DNA of 64,000 nucleotides, from NCBI GenBank assembly GCA_036345935.2, contig JADWOT020001581.1, positions 1 through 64,000 on the forward strand, in the 5' to 3' direction. Below, piece by piece: positions 34,491 to 47,773 of this stretch. The position numbers and the translations under genes are program-made. The notes beneath the pieces were generated by a model that saw nothing but the letters and a program-made list of their open reading frames with translations, was not told the origin of the DNA and ran no database searches. This DNA is from Taenia hydatigena (taxonomy: Eukaryota; Platyhelminthes; Cestoda; Cyclophyllidea; Taeniidae). Position 1 is the stretch's first letter; every line of letters starts with the position of its first letter.

Positions 34491-34919
34491 CTATCGTGTG
34501 CGCTTATTCAAGTCGCCGATGTTGCTGGCTGCTTTGGCACATCTCGTACACAGGTAGAAATTGGCGCCATTGTGGCACAGAAAGTGTTGATGCTTTTCTC
34601 GTTTCAGCTTCTTCTTAGGGTCACACGCTTTACAGTCGTCTTCCGCCTTGTCTGCATAAGTAAGTTTAGACACTGTGCGACGGATGGGAAATTTACCACG
34701 TTTGCTACCCGTGGTAGGGTCCAACGCGTGATAAGGCCCGACCAAATGACATAGAATTAGATTTGTCCAACAAGATGTCATCTTTCCTCTCCCCGCTGTT
34801 TGTGTCAATAAGAAAAGCACTTCAAAAGCGTGACAAGCATCAGATGCGACGGAATATTTTAGCAGGTAAACAATACCAGTCAGACGATTAAACACGCTTG
34901 CAGGGCAACAATGCAGCAT
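34491..34919 (-). CDS. Zinc-finger-like exon of X family
   Basis: A 142-codon frame whose second half reads CHLVGPYHALDPTTGSKRGK, KLTYADKAEDDCKACD, KREKHQHFLCHNG and FYLCTRCAKAASN. The spacing CKAC, then FLCHNG, then CTRC could form a treble-clef or zinc-ribbon site. The X1 copy near 20.0-19.6 kb keeps CKACDS but has a stop before the second Cys pair. The first half (NRLTGIVYLLKYSV) may be intronic. A transposon or host zinc-binding protein cannot be told apart without a search. Confidence 0.35.
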   Translation of the reverse strand: MLHCCPASVFNRLTGIVYLLKYSVASDACHAFEVLFLLTQTAGRGKMTSCWTNLILCHLVGPYHALDPTTGSKRGKFPIRRTVSKLTYADKAEDDCKACDPKKKLKREKHQHFLCHNGANFYLCTRCAKAASNIGDLNKRTR

Positions 34920-36365
34920 GTTGAATAGCCAGACATGAGATCAGTCGACAAAAGAGAGTCATCAGGTAAGGCGTCATGCCTGACATTCACAGAGGAATTC
35001 AATGCCAATTACTGCTAGAATAAGTATAAAAGGTACTGGCTAGCTCATGGACTCAACAATGAATTAATGTGGCTTCACTTTTGCAGGTCGAAATACGAGA
35101 TATAGTGGATTTAGTCCCCATTTTTGTCCCAACTTGAACTAGAACATTAACCCAGTAAGCTCATGTCGCATCATGGTGGTCAAAACAGAGCCACTCTGAT
35201 TCTAGATGTGAGTTACTATGTCTTGTCGACACGAGTTACCCACTCAATGAACAGGATTGGTGACACAAGAATACCGCTTAATAAAGGTGAAGACTCTAGC
35301 CAACCGTATTCCTACGCTCGAGTATCTCTCAGGGTGAAGAGATAAAATTTTATCGACAATGCTTAGCGAAACACACGGGATCAAGTAATTTACATACTTA
35401 AACTACTTTTCGAGCATTAAAAGGCAGCGGTCTGTTGATGATGAAAAGCTCTATTTTCCTTCTTATTCATAGCACCCGCATTTTGATAGTCATTGTGAAA
35501 TTCAGAGATCGTATTGTCAACTTCGTTTTGAAGAATGGTGTGTTGGAGAAGTAGAGGAAGCACCACGCCAGTTATGGCATGGCGAGTGAATGTGTGGGTA
35601 CTTTGCCATGATGCAATGGTAATGTTGAAGCTGGAGTGATGATGTGCTGAGCATCTAATGAGCCTGAATGTGATGTAATTTTGTGGCGAGTTGTGTTCAT
35701 CTAGAAAATCTTCATTGCATTAACTGATGTGCAGTTTTCTTTCTTGAAGCAACTCCTCAGTTTGATGATAAATGACGTCCACATTTTAACCGTTTCCTCA
35801 TGCCTGATGCCTCTGCAACCAGCTCCGCCTACATATAAGCGTGTCTTCAACCTCTTCTTGCAGATGAAGATATTGAAACTGGGAAAGAGTAGGATGAAGT
35901 TAAGAAGAAAGAAAAACAAAGAAGATGCAATGCGCGCACACGTGAAATGTTGTCCAATTGACGGTACCACAATTTGTGGTGCCTTTATTTGCCAGTGCCG
36001 TTGAAGCCAATTAGACAAATCACATCGAGGGAAACGGTGCTGCCGCTTTGACGCATTACATTGCAAAAAGTGCCTCACATGTATTGTTTAAATTCACCAC
36101 CTTACACCATCACATGTTCTGCCTCTGCAAGTGCTGCGCAAGAGTTGCATTCACTTTACTTCACTCCCAATTAGCTAAACAATTGCGAGTCAGTGAACGC
36201 TAGAAGAAGTGGGTACATTTAATCATTTACGTGTCACTGCAAATGCCCGTTACGAGCATTCGCTAATCCGTAAATCTGAGTACCAAATTAACCAGAAAGG
36301 AAACACATTCTTCTGATCATCCTGTCGTTCACGAAAAATATGCTCGGAAAGAAGTCAAGATTCTT

Positions 36366-37440
36366 CCAAGAGTTAGCTCGGTCCTCTCTGGAGGAGGACA
36401 GATTGCCCAACTCCACATCATCCTCACATTACCCGTTGTGCTTCCACTTTCTGATCCTCATTGTACGATAGGTAGGAGTGTTTATAGAACTACACACATT
36501 GAAGCATGAGAAGGGGCAGAGAGCAACTCACAGAAGGCTATCAGGAAAGCCATCATCAGCACATGGCGGGCAAGTGCAAAGTAGTCCACGCCCTAATGCC
36601 TTTGCTTTAGCACTTTGTGGCAGACGGATCAATCAGCACCACCAGATTGCACCAAGAACACAATCATCCAACGGGACTGCATCATGCGCCAAAGGATTAA
36701 CATGCCACTACGCAAGTGTGATACGTTCAAGATGATTGCCGCGGCTGCGAGTGACAGGAGAGAGTGGCTTCCTCCCATTTCGGTACATTTTCGAAGCTGT
36801 ATTCCGTGGCATCTCTTTTCACAACCTGGGCTTCCCTTCAGTGCAACAATTGCACTCCCATTTGAAAGCGTCCTGTAGATCGTTTGCAGGTGCCAGGAAG
36901 AAGGAGGAATAAAATGAGTCGGCGCTATTTTGGTGCGGATTTTCTTATCCTTCCGTATCAATATACTCAATGCTTCTCACTTGGCATTCGTCGGGGGTGC
37001 AGTCTGTCCTACCAGTTCACCCGTATTATGTCTGCTCGATTTTTATTGATGCATTTACTACGCCCCTGACATTTGACTGGTCAGTAAATTTCAGCAATTG
37101 GTACGCTTGCTGACCCTGAAGTAAATTCATATTGAGTGTCAGCGATGTCGTTATATACCGTACCTTTAGTGTCCGGAATTCAGAGAACCGAAACGAAGTC
37201 TTTTTATTCTCTCGTCATTCACCTCACTACAGGCAAAGATAGCGTTAGCAAGCGGACACATGGGATCAATTCTAATCACCACCACGTTCTCTATGTCACC
37301 CATGTACAGGTAGGTAAGTATCTCTCGATTAATCACTGATGACCGTTGGAGCAGCTAAGTGACCAGAATGCGCCACATTCATGAGACTGCGCACTCATTT
37401 ATCGACACTCATTTGTTGTCGGCTCCACCTCTACCTCTTA
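36366..37440. other. No supported gene
   Basis: Overlapping frames on both strands at 36478-36970 (plus HRRLSGKPSSAHGGQVQ; minus LLSLAAAAIILNVSHLRSG) are of similar length. No splice chain or second copy decides between them. Confidence 0.3.
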
Positions 37441-37449
37441 TAACCATAC

Positions 37450-37985
37450 ATGCTGACTAATCGCATAGCTGCTCCTCCGTTTACGTAGCTGATTTTCTGT
37501 TCAGCTGCCTGACTGCATTTGTGAGTGGATAGCTCTCTGACCAGTTGTCCATAAAGTCGTTTTTCCGCCCACGTGCATTGCTGACCGGTTGACTGATGGG
37601 CTGGATTTATGTCCGCCTGCCTGCCTGCCTGCCTGCCTGCCTTTATGGACGACTGACTGCCCGGCTTAATATTGGTTTTCTTTGCTAGCTGACTGGGTGG
37701 CTGGAGGAGTAGCTGGTTGTTTGCTAGCGATTTGGCTCTCCGGATGTCTGTCCCTCTTGCTGCCTGCCTGTTGCTGGCCCACTTCTTACCTGGCTGCTTG
37801 ACGTCTGCTTTTCTGCTTGCTTGCCTAGCTGGCTGGTCTGCTGGTTAGGAGACTAAATGCATGTCTTTCTGCTTACCTGGCTAGTCAGAAAAATGCCTGG
37901 CTCTTTGGATGGCTTGGTTTCTGCCCGCCTGCCTACTCAACTATCTGAGCTACTGGCTTTATAGTTCGCCACCTGTTCCTACTTG
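37450..37985. repeat. Degenerate CTGN/CCTG repeat field
   Basis: A stretch dominated by gctgactg, ctgcctg, gctggctgg and similar 4-base steps on the plus strand. It includes a perfect core of about seven GCCT units at 37615-37642. It looks like an old tetranucleotide satellite that has drifted. No coding frame. Confidence 0.8.
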
Positions 37986-38599
37986 AATTCAGCTAGTAAC
38001 GACCGATTTGGCTTTGGTGGCGGTGCGTGTTCCCCCACAAATTATTGACTTGGATGACAATTCACCTCCATCTTCTCTGACGCATTTCATCACAATTGGC
38101 CAAGTTCACATCCTTCTTCATTCCATTCTTCTTTTCTTTCTCTAAATGCACACTTGCAGCTTAAAGGTCACTCCTTTCTGCCTCAGGCACTCCGTCTTTC
38201 CACACCATTCTTCGTAAATCTCAGTCTAGAAGGAACGCTAATGGATCAAAGAACCAACTGTGTTAGTGGTGATCTTGACGAAGAGGTAAATACAAGGATG
38301 ATCGATTGAATAACGGGGAAACCAACGTATTGATGAGCTTATCAACCAATGAAGCAACAAGCCAACAATTGCGTTCCCACTTGACTTACCATCGAGCTGG
38401 ATATCTGGTCGACTGAGATAGAGAGGGACAGTGAAAACCATGAACTCATGCATCTACTTGCTCATACAAATGCACAACAGTGTGCAGTGGAATTCAATCA
38501 ACGGCCAAAGAATAGTAAGGAATGTATGAATTCCTTCACAGTTCTGTGTTGAGCCAGTTAACCCGACTGCCTAAAAGTCACAATGTGAACCTGGACAAT

Positions 38600-40460
38600 G
38601 ACCGCGGCAGATAGACAAGGGGAGCTTAATGTGCATCTGCTCGGTGCGTCACACACGCGGACGTCAACACGGCGAGTGAATTTGCAATAACGACTAGAGG
38701 GAATGGACCAGGGATATAGACCGTCCAAAAGGACAAATCATGACCATAGACAGTGCGGTAAGTAGAAGTCCTGTTACAGTACGGAACGCGAACTAATGGC
38801 GAAGAAGAAACGAGGTTGACATTAGCCTGGCATTGCAGGCCTGACATTAGCTCAAGCAGTAGGAAGAAAGAGAAGGTATTGATGCTGGCATAGAATGAAA
38901 CAAAAAGCATTAGGAGATACAAAATGGCCGTCAGTAAAGTACGATGCAATCGGATCTCCACTTGTTCTCATCTGTGGCATAAATCGTGACCGGTTGATGC
39001 AGTACGGTAAAGTTGCAAGTGGATGATGATGGGCTATGGATATGTACAATGAACTATGAATGGTGCTCACCAAGAGGGCACTGACGATGAATGATGTGGG
39101 ATGAAGTGGAGATGGAAGAGAAGTAAATTTGGCTTCGGAGGATGGTGATGTAAGAAAACCAAAAGGAAGATGGGAATGGAGGAGGAAGAGGAGGCGAATA
39201 CGACCTCACAAACTGTGGCAAAGGTAGATAAGCGTATGAAGCTGAACTTACTAAACTGTTAGCCATTGAGTAAATCAGAGAAAACAAGGTATGGTGGGGC
39301 GCAATGGTACATTCTGTGAGATGGGAAGAAGAAGAGGACACTCACAGATCTGATGTTGGCTGGAGCTTGCGAGAGAACTGAGAGACATGACGGATGCATA
39401 TCCCTCTCTGATCAAGTAGTGTTAATTGGTCCTACGCGTTTTTAATGTTTCTCAATGTCTGAGACATAAAATTGGATTTCGCGATGCAGGTGAAGTGGTA
39501 CCCGAATGATGGGGTGCGAAAGCGGTTGCGAAGCATAAGTGATGGAGCAGATTGCCAAGTCTATTGCAACCTAGCCAAGCCTAGCTTATTCTAGCCCGGT
39601 TTATCTTTGCTTTCTTCAGTGTCTTTACAATTGGCAAGCGATACTAAGCAAATAATTGTGGTCTAGTACGTGTGTCTTGGACTTCTTATTTGCAAGGGAG
39701 GCTAAGGATGATCGAGGTATGAATGAGGATAGTGAATATTTCCAATCCTGTGCCATCGCAAATGCTTGATCGTCACCAGAGAGAAGAGTAAAGCTAAATT
39801 GGCCTCTTGAAATAGGCGAAGAACAATAACAGATTTGTCGAAGGGACAAAGTAATGGAATGGTAGGGGGAAAGGAAAGCGGATGGAGAGGCTAAAGAAAA
39901 AGGGAACCGGAATGTAAGAAAATGAAACAATAATAAGCTTTGATGTCTATGCACAGTACTTGAGTTGATTCAGAACATTGTGTGATTTTGTTCTCTCTCC
40001 TTGATTACTTTGTTTATTCTGCCCAACAATCTGCAATTTTATTAGTTTTCCACCTCTTGCCCATGCAACTGCTGCATAGTTGATGAGGATAATGCGCTAC
40101 AATAAATACGATAAAACAGTGCATATGGAGATGGTGCAGTTACAGTGAGCACACAGACGTCCCTTGATAGGCCAAGTTACAACACTATCACCTGAGATAA
40201 TGGATAGAGAGGGCTCACTCAAAGAGTAATTGAAAATAAAGCAGAGGAAGAGAAGTCTCTACCCACCTTTAAATATCATGGGTGCCACCATTGTTCAACG
40301 CCGTGACCTATTGGCATCTTTTGAACAGAGAAGAGAGAGACAGTGAGGAACAAAAGGAGCGCAGACTGCCAAGATGAACCGCACCAGGAGAGGGACGTTG
40401 AGAACGAACTGAAATGCAAGAAGGATGATAGCGCGGAAGAGCATTTCAATGGGAAGCATG
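38600..40460. other. Purine-rich plus strand, no gene
   Basis: Long runs such as ggaggaggaagaggaggcg (39180) and gaagaagaggacactc make the plus strand rich in A+G. The minus-strand frames here (38626-39954) are correspondingly Ser/Leu/Pro-rich and look like by-products of composition. No conserved copy in the window. Confidence 0.5.
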
Positions 40461-41676
40461 TCTTGTGCTGTTGTAAATAACTTCTTCCCTTAGACGCATG
40501 TTGGATTGATCAGTGAAAGGCGTCGCTTGGAGCGTGGCGCATGGTCTATTGTAGTATCATGTCTCTTGGCCCAGAAGACAGCATTTAAATTGATTAGAAC
40601 CTGTCGCCGAAATTTATTTGCCATGTACCTGTCCTTCTTGGCTGAACATACTCTTTAGAAGAGAAGTGCAGGCAGCATGCGCCTTTTCAAATCTTACCAC
40701 ACTAGAGAATGTGAACTCACGCTTCACACTGTGGTGCATTTGAAAACTAATGAAACGTGTGCAATTAGCATGTAATAATTCGCATTATTAACCGATTCCA
40801 ATGATTGCCAATTTCCACAAACACATGTGATATCGCTACGCAATTGGGATGAATGTGAGGAGTTCAGTTTTGAAGTTGCATGCGATGTAGATATAAATTT
40901 TCACGGAAGATCTTCTTGAATTAGAAATGCACGGTGCGCCATATTTAACGTTCCCTATTTTGTCTTCAGTGTGTGATGCCGCCTGCTGTGTTCTCTGCTA
41001 ATTCCTTACATGATTTTGTCTGGCAGTAACTACTGCATATCAATTCAATGGGCTCCATATTCCTCTTAGAAATCGCAAAGATGTATTGCACCAAAAAGAT
41101 GCAAAGAGAACGGAAAGCTGGGATACCATACCTAAGCTTATGTTAGTTATCATCGCAAATAGCAGCATGTCAACAACCATCTTACAAAAGTGCAATTAAT
41201 GGAGCTATGCGATTGGCAACAATCCAGTCCATGCTTACTATGCTGCGTGTGTAGTTTTATAGCTCGTTTAATCAGGAGCGAAGTGGATAACTGAAAGGAA
41301 AAATGGGAGAATAAGAAGTTTTGTGCATTTTCATAGCCAATACTTTTCCATGTTCGACACATGCATCAAATCTTTGCTGGGGTAATGCTAGTGGTTCTGA
41401 GGATAATGAATGAAAAGACTAATAAATAAGAGAATGCAATATGAAAACTAGCAAGTGAATGAATAGTTAAATAAGAAAATCTCAGGGGATTCGGTGAGGA
41501 TGCGGTAGTCCTGAGAATGCATATCAGCATGGTAGAGCGTGCACCACTGATACTGGGATCGACTGAGAGGCAACTGGTTCCACTCGCTGGTCACACCACT
41601 TAGAAGCCTAATTTGCGGTGACTTGTAGTTGAAGCTGACCCTTCAATTTGTGCGAGACTTAAGGTAATAGGGACGT

Positions 41677-41970
41677 TTGAGAGAAAAGTACTTCCGTTAT
41701 CACTTTTTGGATTGCCGGCGTGCACTTGCAGGTGCATCGCAAGTCGTACCATACTCTTTTACACCATACGCGTGTGACAAACAGGTGGCCAGAAGTGGCG
41801 ATCAGCCTTGTGGTGAGACTCTCGGCCCAAGTGGAAATGACTCTAAGTGGATTTCAATTGATCGTCCGTTCAGCATTTGTTTGAATCATGGTGGTTACTG
41901 CCTAACCGTTCATCCCGCTACGTGCAGCATCAAATCCTCTACTATCGGCACCTCATACGTCACTTCATGA
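41677..41970 (+). CDS. Possible cysteine-rich exon
   Basis: A 97-codon frame with YACDKQVARSGDQPCGE, FSICLNHGGYCLTVHPATC and a stop. The C-x4-GGxC-x7-C spacing is loosely EGF-like, but no Ca-binding or full EGF pattern is complete. No copy elsewhere in the window and no clear splice sites. Low confidence. Confidence 0.2.
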   Translation: MREKYFRYHFLDCRRALAGASQVVPYSFTPYACDKQVARSGDQPCGETLGPSGNDSKWISIDRPFSICLNHGGYCLTVHPATCSIKSSTIGTSYVTS

Positions 41971-43925
41971 AGGACTGACCTTAGCCACAAATGGGTTTAT
42001 ACGGCATCCCTTTCTGTGAATTCCGCAATGGTGGCCACCCAGTGCAAATACCGATGGCTGGATGAGGTGACCAGCAGTGTGCCAGTTCTGTCATTCTTTA
42101 GTCTCGCCTCAAAATATTTTGCATCAGTAGACACTTTGGCATTGGCTTAGGCCATGGGAAATGTGATGCTGACCGGCTTGTGGATTGAAAGTCAAATAAT
42201 CTTTCGATAGAAGTGCCCAACTATCTGACACCATGACAAAAGGCGACTCGTAAGTAATGGCAAGCTGAGGAAGGTAATTACAATGCCATGCATTACAAAG
42301 CATTTGATGTTAAAAACAGATGACAGCATAGATGGGTGGGCCCATTACTTGCGACTGAAAGTAGTCGGTGGATGAAATTGGATGTCATTTCATCTCTCGC
42401 CGAATGTAAGGCGCATCCATTTACGCGTTGATGCCACAACCATAAGACGCGCTTTGGTCGTAGCAAAAAGACTTTTGATGCCATACATCTCTCATCGTCC
42501 TGCATAGCAAGATGTACCATTTGTCACAACACCTGCCTTCTCCTACTTCGGCATGTTCTCCTTCTACGTAATCGTATGCTTTCTTAATTGGCCTAAAATA
42601 ATTAAGCGAAATAACGCAACCATCCTCTTCTTTTGTCACTCTCCTTTTCACTATCATAGTGGATTTCTGTTAAGTTAACTCCAACTGATATATTTGTTGT
42701 CACCTTCCTACCTTGACGCGTATCATGCGGGCGCAATACGCTACCTCGTACCAAGTATACTTGGCCTCTTCAAACACTATAGTCTTAATGTCATTCGGAG
42801 GCAATCGTTTCACCTTAAGCAAATGCTTGTGACTTACATATACGAGAATCATCACTGCATTGGCTAGCTAATTGACGAATTTACTGAAGGTATTGCAGCT
42901 ACGAAACTACTTTTTATCAAGACGTCTAGCTTTCAGAGTAGCTTACACAGATGTGCACTTCCGTTTTGTCACTTAAAGCCTTTATAAAAGCCTGACTAAT
43001 TGGCCGACCCCAGTTTGGTGTTCATGTCAACCACAATATACACGGTGCCGCAGAACAATCGCCCTCCAACTGAAAATGCTGAGGAGAAATAGTAGTCCTC
43101 TTGAGGTAATTAGCGCAGTACCTAGTGCTAGTGTAATTACCGAATCGCGCATTTCGTGTGGCTGATCGAAGGATTTGCCTTAACTCACTATCACCCCTGT
43201 CTGGTGATGGGAGGTCTATTATGGGCGATTGCGAGATATGTCCATTCTAATCCCTAGACTAGATCGTGGTGAACCAACTCAATGAACTCTTGTTCGCGCA
43301 AGTCCAAATTTGTCACTACTATTTTGTTAAGCACCCCGAAAATTGGATTCAAACCTCTTAAAACACAAAACACATTTCTCAATAGGCGATCGGAACTCTG
43401 CTTCATAATGTAATGATAACCTTGTTCTTAGATTCAGCGGTCCAATTTTTCCTCTTACGTGGTCCTTCACGTAATCCCTAAGTCGATGGTTGTGTTGCCG
43501 ACACTTCAAGGATAATACCAAGGTCATTCTGCTACTCATCCTCGATTCGTGAGACCAAGCTGGGGTCATCAGACCCGCGTTTTATTTTGCTAGTGCGGTT
43601 GAGCCTCTCCTCCTAATCGCTAAGTGTTTAATGCCCTAATTCATTCAGTAGCTGCACGGTTTAGTCGGCCTTCGTTGCCTCCCTTCTCATCTGTGTCCTC
43701 AACACAATTCAAGGTTTCTTTTAATTCTTCAGGCATGGCCAAATAATTACTACAATGAGCCAATCACGACCCAACTCTGTTAACTTTCCTTTATTTCTTT
43801 TTATTTTTTGGACTCCTTTTTGCCAGAAGTGAGATTCGACACACTTTTGCCCATATTGCGGGCACCAACTCGCACTCAATAACTTCCGACACTCTGCAGA
43901 CCCTCTCCTACTCTCAGCCCCTCTC

Positions 43926-44291
43926 TTGCTTCACCTACGTTTCAATTCGCTCCATTATGTTCTCATGCACTCTACTCCTAATAATATGACACTGCATCCC
44001 GCCTCACGAAAGGGCGCCACCATCCTAGATGACATTTGTGTTCCTTGGGAAGGCGAAATTTGTAGCCGAGTGTCAATGCCGGCTTCTTACTCATCGCTAT
44101 CCCACATCCCTTGCGATGGTCTGAATTGTTGTAAGGCAGCCCTTACCTTTCAAACACATGGTTATGCATCAACCATCAATATAACAGCGTTTTCCAGACC
44201 TCCACTTACTCAGGTTACCGCCTCCACCAAAACATTCGACTCTGGAACTGGAGTCAAACCCACCGATATGCATACTGCGTCTGAAGTGTAA
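43926..44291 (+). CDS. Possible exon, unknown protein
   Basis: A 121-codon frame with LHPASRKGATILDDICVPWE, SLSHIPCDGLNCCKA and NITAF (an N-glycosylation sequon). Balanced composition in a region otherwise poor in frames. No family is recognised. It ends just left of the unit II boundary. Confidence 0.25.
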   Translation: MLHLRFNSLHYVLMHSTPNNMTLHPASRKGATILDDICVPWEGEICSRVSMPASYSSLSHIPCDGLNCCKAALTFQTHGYASTINITAFSRPPLTQVTASTKTFDSGTGVKPTDMHTASEV

Positions 44292-44699
44292 ATCCACTCA
44301 CAGCTTTGGATACTCTTTCACCTGTTCTCCACACAAAACTTGGTTTTGCAAAATCTAGCTTCACTGATCAATCTAAGCAAGTTCCTATGCGCCTCCACCT
44401 TTTAAATCCAGACTGATGTTCTCCTCCCCATGTCTGTCAAAGTAATTCGGTAAATGTTAGCATTCCCGGATTTACAAAGCATAAATATAAATGAATCGTC
44501 TCGGTACCATTGGCGGTAAGTGAACCTAAGTATAGCTGAACCTTGTTTACCGTGGCGGATAGAACATAGATTCTCCACCTAAAGTCTCAGAAACCACCAT
44601 TTTTAGGAATGCACATCAGCTTTTAATGCGGTCACCAACAGCTGCTTAGAAATGCGCAGTAGAATGGAAAATATAGTACAAAAATAGCGAACTGTAGCT

Positions 44700-47600
44700 T
44701 TAAACCTCGTGGAGATCAGTAAAAGGGAATAGACATTGCAGACGCCGGTTGTTGCAGTAGAGGCAGGGGACATGCAGTCGGGAAAGTCTGAGCGAGAGAG
44801 TGAGAAGGCGACGGAGCAGCCACATGGGCCAGAGGTGCAGAAGAGGCGCCTGACCACAGCCCAGACTAAAGGGCTGCAATGTGTGGGCAGCCACAGGAGC
44901 ACTGATGCGCATCGGATGAAATCGCGACATGCCAAGGACAGAGTAGCTCTCCATCCGTGACATCCATGCCACCTAATTCATGAGATAGGCAGTGATGGTA
45001 AGAAAGCGCAGACAGGTGGGTGTGGGATAGGCATCGCCACCTCCTTCATACACCTCATCATCACTGTCGTTCTGTTGTTCTGTGAGGGGGACAGGCACGT
45101 GGTAGAAGGGTGAGAGAGCATCGAGTGGTGTCATCCAGAGAACGCCGGTGAGTCGAGGTGTTGGCAGCGCGTGGTGCCGCATCAGGTTGAGCAGGGGTGA
45201 CAGCGGCGACAGCGCCTATGCACACACATATCCAACAAAATGCCTGCACCGCCTACATTATTAATTTCACCTCACACGTTCACATTACACAGCTACAAAA
45301 ACATTCGCTTGGAAAATATGCCGCACTTGGTAGCAGGTCCAAGGAGAAACAGAATTGCTTTGGGCTTCCATTAGGATCTTCATATATACCATTTACCATA
45401 CATTAGGTAACAATTTGTTTCTTGCGGGTAACAAAGTTTGAACTGGCTATTCAAATTGGCATCGGCATATAGACCACAATATGAAATTTCTGTGATCATA
45501 TGGCTCATCATGGGATCGAGAAGAACGGGGTTGTGCAAAAGCGACAGATATCAGACATTGTTCGACCTGAACTGACTCGCTTTGGTGGAACTTGAATGTC
45601 CATCATTGAGAGTTCCATATTTTGCTGCGGAGCAAGTCGAAAAGGCCATCAAGTCTGGCGAAGTATCCACTTCCACAAAGGGATCAAGCCCGCGTCAATG
45701 GGTTTACTTAGGCGGCAGTACTCAAATAAGCTATCCGAACATTCTGTTATTGGGGCGCAAGACACATCAACTCCTTTGTAAGTTGTCAAAGAAACAGAGG
45801 GAGATTCTTCTCGCCTCTCATCGTCAGCCTCATTGATAGGATCCTCCTGTTCTTCTGTAAGTGAGGTCGCACTTTCCGACAGCACTCGCTCCACACGATC
45901 AAAGAACCTACTTTGTGCCTCTGTTTCTCATGATTCGTCAGGCCCACTGACAACCTCCTTGTCACTCGACGAGCACGAGTCGAACAGACGTCCTATGCCC
46001 TGACTTCCACTTTCGTCTTCATTGTCTTCATCCAAAAAGCATGCGAAATTGCCTCTGTTTCGGCTGTCCTCGAAAAACAAACCATCGAACAGAGCATTCA
46101 TGCCTTTGCCATCTAGCACTGACCAAGGACAAAAGTCGGCGGTCAAGTCATGCATGGTCGATTCGTCATCAGCGAACACATTGCTGAGGTTCGTTGAAGA
46201 ACTGTAGCTAGGAGTGGATTAGTAGGAGCCTTCTGAGTGGCGGTCAAATGCGTATCACGGGCAATCGCTGGATGTTTGTCTGGATTCTGGTTGAGACTGA
46301 CACTCATGCAAGATACTGCCAATGAAGAGAGTGCAGTAGTTTTGGCCCAAATCGAATCGGTGGTGCTTAGTTCCCAAAAATTCAATGGAATAGAAGACTG
46401 TAAAGGTGTCTGATTTGTTGTCATTGCTAGGCGGCCAAATAAGGATGCGTTGTGATCTAACTTCGAAGGATATCAGGCGGAATTCATAAGGACCCTAGGA
46501 AATGTTCCCCTAGTCAGGCTTGAGCAAATGGCGAATTTTTGCAAAGAATGGCACAGTATCGGATATGGTGCCCAAGGGCGCATGCGGATTCGCAACGTTA
46601 GACTTCTAAAGCATTATATATTGATATTTTGTAGAAAAACCCGTTCTTTTATAATCTGCCAACGTTTTCTACATATTTGGAGTCATAGCCGACCTCATCT
46701 TCTGATGCCACAGTACTAATAGATTCGTCAATTTCTTCATCAAAAGTTTGATCAAATTTCTTACTTCTACAAGCGCCTACTTCCGCCTCCTCCAACTCCT
46801 CCTCCTCTTCATTGGGTAGACAACCGCTAACGCGAGCCCACTTGACCCACGCAGGGTTGGGTAAGAAGCAAAGTCCCATGACCGGGAGCCCGGCATGCAG
46901 ACGCGTCGAATTTCTAGCCAACTTGGCGATTTCTCCGGGTGTCCCAAAGACACCACACGGCGAGTCAAAATTGGGGTGATCGATGAGGCAGAGAAGGGCC
47001 TTCACCAAGTCGAGCAGACTGTAGTAGCTGTAAAAGAGGCAAGCGAAGAAGGCAAATGACATTGAAATCAGGCGAATACAACCTTCCATACAGCTTGAAA
47101 TGGTATTTCTGACTGCACCCAAGCCCTACACTTTCATTTCAGAACCCAAATCCTTAACCCTAGAATGCTGTGTTTTTTTCACCAACGTGGCTTTACTTAC
47201 CTTCGCCAATCGCTGAGAATGCTTAAACACACAGACCCACTTAATGGGTCAATGTTGGGACGAAATATGGGTGTGTCGAAGGACACATTCGGACAAGTCG
47301 TAGGGTACATGGTGCAACACTCCATCCAAAATAGAGCATTCGTTGTCAAGTATTAGGAACGCCGTCTTCAAGTAATCCCTAGGCATATAAGGTAAATTTG
47401 AAGACCCGGTTTGGTCTAGGTGCTGTAAGCATTATGAATGGTCAATTGGAGTTTGTACAGTTCAAACAAATTATTTGAGCGTTGCCATGATTGCATCTTT
47501 ATTAATAAAGCCGCCCTCCCTTACCTGAAATTCGTACATAACTAATGGATGGACTTAGTAGACAAAGGCAAATACAATACTGAACGCAGAAGAAATTTAC

Positions 47601-47773
47601 GGTCACTAGGAGCTCTGCGTGCGCGTTGCATCCGGATTTGGGTTGCAAAGAAACCTGCACCGTCATCCCATTAATCCCGACGATGGATGCCTACCGTCAG
47701 TCGAGGCGTCGATTATCCTGTAGAACTGCTGCAGGTCCTTTATAAGTGTCCGTTGGGGTGTTGGAGAAGTCAT
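44700..47773 (-). pseudogene. E2-like gene copy C (multiple disruptions)
   Basis: All five exons align to copy B: 47773-47586, 47325-47201, 47027-46694, 46602-45509 and 45215-44700. Damage: a one-base deletion in exon 1 near 47692 (exon 188 nt against 189), loss of the exon 2 acceptor AG (ttttgg), HPN changed to RPN, a TAG in exon 4 (LLKPD then stop, about 46513), a TGA after GPDES (about 45928), loss of the exon 4 donor (ATGATGAGC for ATGGTGAGC) and a TAG in exon 5 (after AYLMN). The catalytic Cys is still coded. Exon 4 from about 46215 to 45957 is nearly identical to B despite this decay. Confidence 0.85.

Larger units (their letters stand above)
31420..36365. repeat. Block X, copy X2 (better preserved)
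   Basis: Partner of 15.43-21.24 kb, with a short left piece also at 50.26-50.7 kb and an inverted remnant at 13.0-14.05 kb. It carries the better versions of the X-family exons listed separately at 31972, 33079 and 34491. The remainder (for example 35.0-36.36 kb) shows no conserved frame. Confidence 0.6.

Noticed and set aside
39054..39954. Ser/Pro/Leu-rich minus-strand frames
   Set aside because: Explained by the purine-rich plus strand. No conserved copies, motifs or splice chain.
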